A stretch of DNA of 64,000 bases. Source: Gillisella vitis (lineage in GTDB: Bacteria; Pseudomonadota; Alphaproteobacteria; Rhizobiales; Rhizobiaceae). This document shows, in pieces, positions 16,849 to 25,716 of the stretch. Made by a program: the position numbers and the translations under genes. Every line of letters begins with the position of its first letter. The stretch's first letter is position 1. Under the pieces are notes generated by a model that saw only the letters and a program-made list of their open reading frames with translations, searched no databases and was not told the origin of the DNA. The DNA is taken from positions 186,001 through 250,000 of the forward strand of contig WPHV01000007.1 of NCBI GenBank assembly GCA_009744235.1. The letters run 5' to 3'.

Positions 16849-16903
16849 TGTGTGATCCCGGATTAAAGATGATGCGGCGGTCGGCGCTCATGCGCGCGTT
16901 GCG

Positions 16904-17518
16904 TCATCCTCGTATCCGGCGAACCTGGCTCTCCGGGCTCAGCAGGTCGTCATCGAGATCGACCTCCAGGAATCCTTGAAGGATCAGCGACGCCAGTGTC
17001 GGCATCGGTCGTCCTTCCTGGATGGCCGACAGGCATTCCGCGATGGTGAGCGATCCCATTTCCTCGAGGCCGGCGAGCAGACGAATCCTGTCCCCGAGAG
17101 GCGGCCGATAGAATCCGTACCGGAGGAGGTCCTTGGCATTCCGGAGGCGGAAGCTGTCTGCGAAGTCGATCATGGCAACGGATCGGTATCGATGACCGAT
17201 GGATTCGATCTCGGCGGACAGCCAGATCGGCGGCATCGGTTCCTCCTGGCCGACGTCGATCAGGAAGGATCCGCCCTCTGTGAGGACGACGAAATCGACC
17301 TTGTATTCGTCGTCGCCGTTCCGTAGCAGCGGCGGTGCCGTGCTCCATCGGGCAACATCGGGGTCGAGATCGAGCAGGCAGGCGAAGTCCCTTGCCTGCT
17401 GCGATCGAAATTGTGCACGGCCATCGCACTTGATGGTCGCCATCGGTGTGTAAATCGGTGAAAGCGTGACCTTGTGCGGGACGGCATCGTCCCTTCGGTC
17501 ATCTGAAACTACCTTCAT
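16904..17518 (-). CDS. TnsA-fold (PD-(D/E)XK-like) protein in the cargo
   Basis: A 204-aa protein resembling TnsA-like endonucleases: FRSQQARDFACLLDLDPDVARW, then KVDFVVLTEGGSFLIDVGQEE with D75 and D88 in nuclease-like positions, and a C-terminal helical region (DRIRLLAGLEEMGSLTIAECLSAIQ...). The residue that would be the catalytic Lys is Gly90 (LIDVG), so nuclease activity is doubtful. The ATG is preceded by GAGGGATGCC. It lies 246 bases downstream of druE and 55 bases upstream of the AAA+/M41 gene. It could be a second TnsA-related subunit, a degenerate nuclease or a nucleic-acid sensor partnered with the protease. Confidence 0.6.
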   Translation of the reverse strand: MKVVSDDRRDDAVPHKVTLSPIYTPMATIKCDGRAQFRSQQARDFACLLDLDPDVARWSTAPPLLRNGDDEYKVDFVVLTEGGSFLIDVGQEEPMPPIWLSAEIESIGHRYRSVAMIDFADSFRLRNAKDLLRYGFYRPPLGDRIRLLAGLEEMGSLTIAECLSAIQEGRPMPTLASLILQGFLEVDLDDDLLSPESQVRRIRG

Positions 17519-17764
17519 GGCATCCCTCGTAATCGAAACGCAGAACAGGGCGACACCGGACTAGCCGGAGTGCGTCAGCGTATTCGTAGCGAGTGGTGCG
17601 CGGGCGTGTTCATGGGCGGGAACGAATACAGAACATGCCGGAGGGCGTCAAGGGGTATGAGGAAGTGGTGTGCCGCCGTGCTTCGATTCCCGGAGCACGG
17701 AATGGTCGCAACAACCGTTAAGGAAATCGTCGCGACCATCAAAGAGGGGTGAAATGCCTTGATA

Positions 17765-20700
17765 TCACCTCACGGCAGATCTTGCCCTCTGCAACACGAC
17801 CAAAGGTCTACGCGAAAGTTCAAAGCTGTCCACGGCAACGTAATTTCGATCTAGTCCCAACTGTGAAAACAGTACCGTCGTATCCCACAGTGGGTGAACT
17901 ACCACGCCCCACTTTGTATGCCGCTCATCGAGGGAGAATACAGCGATGTCCGGCCTCCCCTCGATGTTTGATACCGTGTTGCCTGGGATGAAGGTTTTCG
18001 CCTGCTGCGCCAGATCGTAGCTGGTCAGTCCCCATTCGCATAGTTCGAAGTACCGGGTGTCACCATCGAAGGCGCACTGATACGTCGGATCCGATATCGC
18101 CCTGAGGTACGAGAGGCCGAGCCTCCAATCAAGAAGGCCGTGGAAGTTGCGGTTGTTATACCGCTGTACGCATCGGTAACACGACGATCCGCACCGTCCC
18201 ATATGCTCCACACTACCTACGGCCGTTCGGGGCCATTTCGATGGCTCATCGAGTATGCTTTTGATTAGCCCCGAAACCGGAATGGTGCTGCCATCGAGGA
18301 GATGTCGGCAAAATCCTGAGCCGTTGGGCAACGCATCCGCGATCTGCAGATACGGCAGACGCTCTCCTGACGGGGTCATCATGATGTTGGGAGCCAGTGC
18401 GTCGAACTCTTCTGGTGCAATATCGAGATCCAACGCAGCCCGCTGGACCAACAGCTCAGTTGCCGAAATCGCCGCTGCGCGGACACTGGTTCGAGTTGGA
18501 TCGCGGCGCCCCATCGAGAGACCGACATCCATATCAAGAAGGCGTAGGTTCGGGTTCAGCCTAACTGGGCTGATCTGCAGGGAGTTCGTTATCTTGGTCG
18601 AAGCAAGCCAAGCAGTGACGGGTTCTTTGTTCTCTAACTTGAAGCGGCCATCCTCATCCTTATCCTCTGCCAGCACCTCCGTGCTTATGGCCTGCCCGGC
18701 CATTTTCAATAAAGGTTTTGACTTGCTCCACCAGGCAATCCTCTTGGCGCTGGTGTCGGTTGCCTCTTGGATCTCAAACCCTGTGAACTCATTCTCATCC
18801 CTGAAGCCAGGGTTGACGAGGAAAATTTCAGACTGTTCCGCGAAGTTGACCTGCAAGTTCTCGTCGGTCTTGCGCTGTTCGACCTTTCCCATGCTTGCCA
18901 GTGTCATTCTCTGCCCGACCTTTCCCGACAGGTTCTCGTCAGTCGGACGGAACTCTGTTCGATAGGCCGCGGGCGTTACACATCGAATGCCCAGATCTGT
19001 CGCCTGATCACCGCACGACTGGCAAGTTTTCGTCTCGTCTCCTCCTCGGCTCCACGCCCCACATCCACCGCAGAAGCGCAGTCGGAAGTCGTCCTTCCAC
19101 CACTCGCCAAATGGCACTACTGGAGCGTTGAAGTCGGTCGCGTGCTCGTGGATGTCCGGGAGAACCCCGGTGAAGCCAATGCAGCGATGGCGCAATTTCT
19201 CCCGGGTTCGGACGCTACCGGGTGCGAAGTCAAAGATCGCCATGTCTTGGTCACGGTCGATCGTGTCCCATTCCGGCTCGAATCCACCTTTCTGTTTCTT
19301 TAAGTCGACGTAGAGGTTTCGCGTCCGGGTAGGCATGCCATATAACGGTACCATTCCCCGTTCCGCGAGGGCGGCCGCGATGCCGACGCTTTGCAGGCTG
19401 AACTCCGCTCTTAGGCCCTCGATTGCCGCAAGTACGGTTTCGGCAGTGACGGCCGACGCGAGCTTGCCTATTTCGCAGCCAGAGACGTCGGCGAGGATTT
19501 TGGCAAGTCGTAAACGACGTTGATCAGTTTGCGCCAGCGCATTTGCCAAAGCGCGCGGCCAATCGCGATCGTCGCGGAAGTACTCGTTACAGTAGAGGAA
19601 TTCCCCGTGGATGTCTCCGGGGACGACATCATCGCCAGCCCAGTCCCCGTCCGCGTTTTCCCTCAACAGCTCGAAAGCCTCAACTAGCCAGAATTTCCTC
19701 AGCAGCCGCGATGGAATATCTATGAGACCCGTGGTTATGAAGGGCGGAGGCGGGGCAGATCCGGTGATCTCGATAGGGTTATGGAAATAATGGATGTCAT
19801 GGCTCTTGCTTCTGCAGACAGTCAATACCGTGGAGAACGCTTGGCCTCTTCGGCCTGCTCGACCAACGCGCTGCTGATAGTTGAACCGCTGGGGTGGCAT
19901 GTTGCCCTGGTAGACAGCCTGAAGCGATCCGATATCGACGCCAACTTCCATGGTGGTCGTCACTGACAGCAGATCGATCGTATCGAACAGCTTTCGCCAC
20001 TCGAAGTCCTCGGCGGTTTCTCCATCGCCCCTAACGAATACGCCTTTGAATTGCTGGAGGCGCTCGGCAGGGTCGTTGGTCTGACCTGTCAGTTCCTCGC
20101 ATTTGAGCCGGAACAGCGGTTCGTCACCGCCTACCGAGCGGATTACTCTTCGGCCTAGAAAATTTCCGCGCGCTATCGTTGATGCAGTGAGATCCTCCGG
20201 TCGGGTAAGGGTTTCGCCGCATCTTGTGCATTTTCCAAACCCCTCGTGCAGGTGTACTCGTCCACAGCGTTCACAACGCCAGGCCTTCCCTGAGGGAGGG
20301 GCTGCACGGAAGTGCAGCATGCTGATGTCAATTGATCCAGCAGCACGGGTCTGTTTAAGAGTGGTACGTAGCCTGTTGAGGAAGTCGTCACACTCCTTCT
20401 CGGGGTGCTGGAAGATCTTCGAGAGGAGGCGGCGCATTCGACTTTCTGGGCCGCCCAGCATGTCGAAGGCAGTGCGCCAGTCTGTTCGAGCCTCCTCCTG
20501 GAACTGGTTTGGGGTTATGCGATACGCGTCTGCGAATATTCGGAGCATCGCATCGTCGCGCGACTTCTCCGGGGTGTATTCCACTGGTCCGTAGAAGCTG
20601 GGCCATCCAAGTCCGGTTTCCTCTAGTGCGAAGTAGGTCTTGCTGAATAGCAAGTCTGTAGCCTCTGGAGGCTGACCTTCCTGCACCTTTTCGCGAGCCC

Positions 20701-23635
20701 GGTTAATCAACGTAACCTTCTCGACAAGATGCTCCTGCTTCCAGGAAACCCGCTTTTCTGTCCGGTCGAAAAACTCGAACCACGGCTTGTTCTTTACGCG
20801 GGTATGGATGGTGTCGGCCCCTTCTACGGGGGTCGAGCCCAGCTTCATCAGCTCTGACAGTATCGGTCGGGCATCATAGCCGACGCTTTCGCGAGCAAAT
20901 TCGAATAGTTGGTTTAGGGGAACGCTAGGTGGATGTCCGGCCGCCGCCTTTCGTCTCTTTAGGGCTGTTTCCCTAGGCACGAGGTGGTCATAATCCTCGT
21001 CCGCGTTCTGCAGCTCATTGATGGTGGCCTTCAGTTGTGCGAGTTCCGCCGCGTCCTCATCACTGAAACCGAGGTCGTTTGCCATCCGTGTTGCTGCGGT
21101 TACAAGAATTTCCCGTCTGAGGTCGCGCTGGTGCTGTACCTCGACATCAAGAGCCAATGTGGCTGCGTCCTCACGGCTGTCGGAGAACGCCACCAGCTTG
21201 CCGTCTCCACCCTGAGACTTGAGTGCGGCGACCAGCTCGGTTGCCAATAGCTGGGAGGTCTTGCCGAAACCGGTCCTGAAACTTCGGATCGGCGAAAGGC
21301 GGCCCTCACGCTTCTTGGAATTCGGCTGCCGATATCGGCCGGAATAGTCAGTGCCGCACTTTGCACAGCAGTATGGAACGGCAGTGCCATCATGTTCCAT
21401 GGTTCGTGGATGGAACTTGTCGTCGCGCGCCCATCTTAAGAGATATCCTGAAACGCTATCATCTTGTGCAGTCTCGCTCACGATGCCTGTACGAGGATCC
21501 AGGAAGCCTGGTCTCCATTCATAGGGCGAACGTTCAGATCTGATCTCGCGCTCTGATTTGGCTTGATATGGCCAAAATAGCGCGAATTCACGATAACTGG
21601 CATCCTCAAACCTCAATGACGACGCGCTTTCCGGCAGCTTCTCAAGTTCCTGTGGAGCGGGGAGAAGCGATACCCTGATAGATTTGCCAGGGTCCGCCTC
21701 ACCGCGCTTGCCGCCGAGGTAGAGATCGCCGCATGCTTCGCAATAGAGCATTTCAAAGAGCCGCTTCCTTTTAGAGGCTCCCGGTGCCCAGTCATAATCC
21801 TGTCCGCGCTCGATGCTGGGCGTGCCCCAAACAACAGGGCCATCAGGCCCCCTCTCAACCGAGGAAAACAACCCCTCAATGTTTCTGACGAAGGTGTGCA
21901 TTCTGAAGCCGGGAAGAATTGCGATCGCTCTTGCGGATGGTCGCAGTTCCTGGGGAAGGATGGTATCGGGTAGATCTGGGATGGCACGCATCGCCAACAG
22001 GCCGCGGACGGCATCTCGATCTTCGACGTCGAACAGAATTTCACCGATCTCTTTCACGGATCGTGGGCGCTTGCTCCCCAGCCTCTCCTTGTCTTGCATG
22101 GCGAAGTCTAGCATCGACGCAGCAACGGATGCCGCATCTAGCATGAGAGCTGCCGATACCGTCTCCGGGGAGCCCGCGATCGAGCGCGCCGCAGCTATAA
22201 ACTTGTCCAGAAGCGCGGTTGGCTCTTGCCTGTAGTCGATGGCCTGAAGCGCTTGGGCGAGTTCGGCCAGCGCTTCCCGTGTTGGCCTGCGTACCGGGTT
22301 CGGCACCGGAACCGGAATACCTGTAACTACGCCGCCCTTCCATACTTCATCGAGCCCTGTAGCCCCCGCGGTTCCCGCATCACCGAACAAATTAGTGAGA
22401 TACTGGATGCTCGCGGCAGCGTTGTCTTCGTCCATGGGTAGCGATGCTGATGATGACAGAATGCGGAGCTTGTGTGCATGGGCGGGATCTGAAAGCCCCA
22501 GGCGCTCGAGAAGAACCTTGAGAAGACCAGCCATTTCCGCGCCGGCCGAGCCGCGGACAAGATGTAGTTCATCGAGGACGAGGTAGAAGCGCGCGTCTTC
22601 ATTGCTAACGAGCCAGTTTTTCGTTTCCGTTAGAATGCGGCTCTCGACTTCGCGTACTAGCATAGCGTTAAGGATAGACTGGTTGGTGACGAGAATATCT
22701 GGCGGTGTCGCCTGCATGTCCCACCGAGTGATCAACTCACTGCCATCCGTCGTCGGAAAAATATAGCGAAGTTCGGGATCGGTAGCCGCATCGAGCCGCG
22801 AGTGGATTGACTGATAGCGTCGGAGTTCATCCCTGAGCTGCATTCGCGCACGTCGATTTCTTTTTTTCCATCCCTTGTCGTTGCTCCGTCGCGGGTGAGA
22901 CTCGAATCCCGTGACAGGAGATTTTCCGGTGTATCGACCGAAAAAGATGCGGTTTCCCTTGAAGTGCTTGTCCATCACCTCTTGTGCATCTGGCGAATCG
23001 AGAGCCTTCCGGAGGCGGACCATTTGGTCTTCGACCAGCGCGTTCAGGGGATAAAGGATAAGGGCGCGAATTGCCTTCGGACGATCAGGGTGCTCGTTTC
23101 GTCGATGTAGCAGGAACTTCCCGTCGTTTGCGATCCAATCATCGTTGACAGGTGCGTTGGGAGCGGGCCAGTTCGTCGCCTCTTTTGCAAGCTGCGCAAT
23201 GATGGGCAGCATAAACGACTCAGTTTTTCCAGAACCCGTGCCCGACGTCACGATACCAGGGGTGCCGTCCGCCGCGCCCTTGGTAAGCATCTGGACCTGA
23301 TGGAGATAAGGGTCGTATTCTCCTTTCAGAGTTGCGCTTTTCCTATCGCGGACAAAGAGCCCTGACAGTGCAAGCTCAACAAAAGCTTCCCTCTCATGCC
23401 TCAAAAAGCCGGGAAGCTTTTCCGAATAAGTATCAATCAAGTCTTCAAGACCGTGCCCTGCGCTCATGTAGCGTGGTACCGTCTCGAAGATTGGATCGAG
23501 GGCGAGTTGTCCCGCGGTCATCAAAAGTTCTCGCCGACTTACGGAAACATCAGGATCATCAATCCGGTACGCGGTATCGAGATATACGAGGAACTGCTCG
23601 ATCATTCTGTCGAAGCCACCAATCGGATCAAACAT
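17765..23635 (-). CDS. druE: DruE: giant DEAD/DEAH-type helicase with C-terminal DUF1998 (Druantia)
   Basis: A 1956-aa protein, the size and domain order expected for DruE, the hallmark of Druantia anti-phage systems. Walker A SGTGSGKT lies near residues 130-137, the DEAH-box equivalent is LDELHLV, and the helicase C-terminal motif is QQRVGRAGRRGQ. There are several Cys pairs (CEACG, CCAKCG, CERCG...CTRCG, CGGCG...CQSCG), and a C-terminal DUF1998 signature GRCGSSCYRCVQRYNNRNFHG. Start at 23635: the ATG lies 2 bases after the druG stop, and a 24-residue longer frame only overlaps druG. It is predicted to be the ATP-dependent effector or translocase of the defence complex. Confidence 0.9.
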   Translation of the reverse strand: MFDPIGGFDRMIEQFLVYLDTAYRIDDPDVSVSRRELLMTAGQLALDPIFETVPRYMSAGHGLEDLIDTYSEKLPGFLRHEREAFVELALSGLFVRDRKSATLKGEYDPYLHQVQMLTKGAADGTPGIVTSGTGSGKTESFMLPIIAQLAKEATNWPAPNAPVNDDWIANDGKFLLHRRNEHPDRPKAIRALILYPLNALVEDQMVRLRKALDSPDAQEVMDKHFKGNRIFFGRYTGKSPVTGFESHPRRSNDKGWKKRNRRARMQLRDELRRYQSIHSRLDAATDPELRYIFPTTDGSELITRWDMQATPPDILVTNQSILNAMLVREVESRILTETKNWLVSNEDARFYLVLDELHLVRGSAGAEMAGLLKVLLERLGLSDPAHAHKLRILSSSASLPMDEDNAAASIQYLTNLFGDAGTAGATGLDEVWKGGVVTGIPVPVPNPVRRPTREALAELAQALQAIDYRQEPTALLDKFIAAARSIAGSPETVSAALMLDAASVAASMLDFAMQDKERLGSKRPRSVKEIGEILFDVEDRDAVRGLLAMRAIPDLPDTILPQELRPSARAIAILPGFRMHTFVRNIEGLFSSVERGPDGPVVWGTPSIERGQDYDWAPGASKRKRLFEMLYCEACGDLYLGGKRGEADPGKSIRVSLLPAPQELEKLPESASSLRFEDASYREFALFWPYQAKSEREIRSERSPYEWRPGFLDPRTGIVSETAQDDSVSGYLLRWARDDKFHPRTMEHDGTAVPYCCAKCGTDYSGRYRQPNSKKREGRLSPIRSFRTGFGKTSQLLATELVAALKSQGGDGKLVAFSDSREDAATLALDVEVQHQRDLRREILVTAATRMANDLGFSDEDAAELAQLKATINELQNADEDYDHLVPRETALKRRKAAAGHPPSVPLNQLFEFARESVGYDARPILSELMKLGSTPVEGADTIHTRVKNKPWFEFFDRTEKRVSWKQEHLVEKVTLINRAREKVQEGQPPEATDLLFSKTYFALEETGLGWPSFYGPVEYTPEKSRDDAMLRIFADAYRITPNQFQEEARTDWRTAFDMLGGPESRMRRLLSKIFQHPEKECDDFLNRLRTTLKQTRAAGSIDISMLHFRAAPPSGKAWRCERCGRVHLHEGFGKCTRCGETLTRPEDLTASTIARGNFLGRRVIRSVGGDEPLFRLKCEELTGQTNDPAERLQQFKGVFVRGDGETAEDFEWRKLFDTIDLLSVTTTMEVGVDIGSLQAVYQGNMPPQRFNYQQRVGRAGRRGQAFSTVLTVCRSKSHDIHYFHNPIEITGSAPPPPFITTGLIDIPSRLLRKFWLVEAFELLRENADGDWAGDDVVPGDIHGEFLYCNEYFRDDRDWPRALANALAQTDQRRLRLAKILADVSGCEIGKLASAVTAETVLAAIEGLRAEFSLQSVGIAAALAERGMVPLYGMPTRTRNLYVDLKKQKGGFEPEWDTIDRDQDMAIFDFAPGSVRTREKLRHRCIGFTGVLPDIHEHATDFNAPVVPFGEWWKDDFRLRFCGGCGAWSRGGDETKTCQSCGDQATDLGIRCVTPAAYRTEFRPTDENLSGKVGQRMTLASMGKVEQRKTDENLQVNFAEQSEIFLVNPGFRDENEFTGFEIQEATDTSAKRIAWWSKSKPLLKMAGQAISTEVLAEDKDEDGRFKLENKEPVTAWLASTKITNSLQISPVRLNPNLRLLDMDVGLSMGRRDPTRTSVRAAAISATELLVQRAALDLDIAPEEFDALAPNIMMTPSGERLPYLQIADALPNGSGFCRHLLDGSTIPVSGLIKSILDEPSKWPRTAVGSVEHMGRCGSSCYRCVQRYNNRNFHGLLDWRLGLSYLRAISDPTYQCAFDGDTRYFELCEWGLTSYDLAQQAKTFIPGNTVSNIEGRPDIAVFSLDERHTKWGVVVHPLWDTTVLFSQLGLDRNYVAVDSFELSRRPLVVLQRARSAVR

Positions 23636-23637
23636 GC

Positions 23638-25713
23638 TCAGCCCTCGATGTTCTTGAAATACTGATTGAATTCGTGTTTCCCGTCGGCCGCAAGTGCCTT
23701 CAGCCACTGCGCGTTCTGTATGAAGAGTTCGGCTGCCTCTGCCATGACGATGGTCGCAGGCATTCGGGATAGCGTCCTTGATCCTCGATCCAGCGCCATT
23801 CCCTCAAGGCCGCCTTGATCCGAAAGAAATTCACGGGCTTCGGCAAGCCTAGTCCTGTCGAGATTCACTCCCGATGGCCATGGTCCCGAATAGAGCTTCC
23901 GTACTGGTTTAGCTGCCGCCGGAACCAGTACAGGCATGAGGTGATGAAGGATGGAGTCGGGCATCGATATGCGCATTCCGTCGACGCCTGCACTCGCAAA
24001 GATTACGAGGTTTCGTGGGATCCGTCCGATGCGCCTGGATTCCATAAACTGTGGGATCCAGTACTCACATGGGCCGCTGGTGATATTGCATACGGCAACT
24101 GGCGTCAGTGTTTCCGGATTTGCTCTTGCCCGGGAGACTGCTGCAGCCAGCCCAGAAGACTCGTCTTGGAGAAGATCCTGCCAGGATATTCGCGTAGGGT
24201 CGCAAAACACCACAGCGGCATCGTCGCCGCCGATGGCAGTCGCGAGATCTGCGGCAAGCGCGGATGCCTTCGTTCCGATTAGGACGGGAATTCCGTCCGT
24301 TGCGTGCGCAACAATCCCAGCGACATAGCCCGCTGACAACCCGCTGGCCTGGCGGAGCGCCGCGATGATGCCGCTCCGTCCTTCATCTGTCACCATTTCC
24401 ACCCGTCTAGCTACTTCAACCTCTACAAGTTCAGGACTCGGGCCCTGGTCCGTCCTCGGATTTCCGACGTCGGCCGAGCTTGATGCCTCCGGCGCTGGCG
24501 TCGTCCGTGCCATGTCCGCGATCAATTCTTTGAGCTTTTCGACCTCGGCACGAATATCGCGCGATTGGGTTTGGGATGCCTCCGTGATCTGTCGAGCAGC
24601 CTCTGCCACCCTCTCCCGAATGTTCTCGTCATGTCTTTCGCTCTCGACACGCAAGAGCGCCTCTCTGTGGGTAACGAGGGAGAGTCTGTTCTCGGCCTCG
24701 GCCAACTCGTTCTTTATCGCCGTCAGGCGGAGCTGCTCCTCTTTTAGCTCGGCATCCAACTTGGCGCGTGTGGAGTTCCTTACCCGGTCCCGCTCTTCGT
24801 GCTCAAACGCCTTTAGCCGTTCCTGCAACAGGGGTTCACGAAGCATGATCTGTGGGAGGATATCGAGAAGCGGCTCTCTGTTCGCCAGCAATTTGATCGA
24901 AGCAATTAAGTCTGCCTTCTCGTTTGCTTCGATGGTGCTTGCGAGGTGTTTCCGCAGTCCCTCCGCGAGGTCGTCCTCGGAGCCGGGAGCGGAGGCTACT
25001 GCCTGGCGCGCTCGAGACAGCCACATCTCCGCCGCTTCTACTATCTCGCTCGGAGATCGAAGATCTATTGCCTCGCCAACGGACCAATTCGGCTGCGTCG
25101 CGAACACCACAAGGCCGTTCGGCAATTTGATGGTCTCTACCCGGTTGGCGATGCCGGAAACCGTGATTGATCGGGTGGAGGCCCCGGGCTCGAAACCGTA
25201 AAGGTCAGCTTTGCGTCGTGAGATTTGAGATGTGACCCAGGCTCCAGATCTGACTTCAATGGCGGTGATGGTGGCGGTCTCAGGGATGGGGAGATTGCCC
25301 GTCCTGAGAAGAGCGACAGTTCCTTCGAAATCTTTGTCCCTGGGGCTATAGCCGACAGAAAGCTGAACTGCAGACGAGAATGATCGCGCCTCGTGCCTAC
25401 CAGGATCGAGGAATTGCTCGACCGTCGCAGGCAGCTCGAACTGCGAGCTTGCTCGAATGGGCACGATCAGTTGGGGCGGTCTCCAAGATCGGTTCGACGT
25501 TGCGACGTCTCCATTCTCTAGTGCAAGCTTCGGTTCCTTTTTCTCGCCCGTCACCTGCCAAAATGAACCGACAGCACCCAACATCATTCGCGGATCTTTA
25601 GTTTCGCGCACCTGCGCTGAGGCTCCGTCGCCATCCTTGACCGCAGCGATCACGGCAACACCATCTCGAGCACGACGAATGATCTGATATATGGGTTTTT
25701 CGGAAACTGACAT
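23638..25713 (-). CDS. druG: DruG-like Druantia type II component
   Basis: A 691-aa protein assigned by position (third gene of druM-druF-druG-druE) and length. The middle (about residues 270-400) is a long, charged, heptad-rich coiled-coil region (ERLKAFEHEERDRVRNSTRA, DAELKEEQLRLTAIKNELAEAENRL). The C-terminal ~240 residues look globular and resemble the layout of a nucleotide-binding domain (PVLIGTKASALAADLATAIGG, AVVFCDPTRISWQDLL), but no canonical Walker motif is present. It starts 3 bases after the druF stop and its own stop lies 2 bases before the druE ATG, so these genes are translationally coupled. The molecular function is unknown. Confidence 0.75.
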   Translation of the reverse strand: MSVSEKPIYQIIRRARDGVAVIAAVKDGDGASAQVRETKDPRMMLGAVGSFWQVTGEKKEPKLALENGDVATSNRSWRPPQLIVPIRASSQFELPATVEQFLDPGRHEARSFSSAVQLSVGYSPRDKDFEGTVALLRTGNLPIPETATITAIEVRSGAWVTSQISRRKADLYGFEPGASTRSITVSGIANRVETIKLPNGLVVFATQPNWSVGEAIDLRSPSEIVEAAEMWLSRARQAVASAPGSEDDLAEGLRKHLASTIEANEKADLIASIKLLANREPLLDILPQIMLREPLLQERLKAFEHEERDRVRNSTRAKLDAELKEEQLRLTAIKNELAEAENRLSLVTHREALLRVESERHDENIRERVAEAARQITEASQTQSRDIRAEVEKLKELIADMARTTPAPEASSSADVGNPRTDQGPSPELVEVEVARRVEMVTDEGRSGIIAALRQASGLSAGYVAGIVAHATDGIPVLIGTKASALAADLATAIGGDDAAVVFCDPTRISWQDLLQDESSGLAAAVSRARANPETLTPVAVCNITSGPCEYWIPQFMESRRIGRIPRNLVIFASAGVDGMRISMPDSILHHLMPVLVPAAAKPVRKLYSGPWPSGVNLDRTRLAEAREFLSDQGGLEGMALDRGSRTLSRMPATIVMAEAAELFIQNAQWLKALAADGKHEFNQYFKNIEG

Positions 25714-25716
25714 CTA

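Noticed and set aside
24365..25201. Plus-strand open frame of 278 codons within druG
   Set aside because: Serine/arginine-rich low-complexity antisense shadow of the druG coiled coil; no ribosome site.
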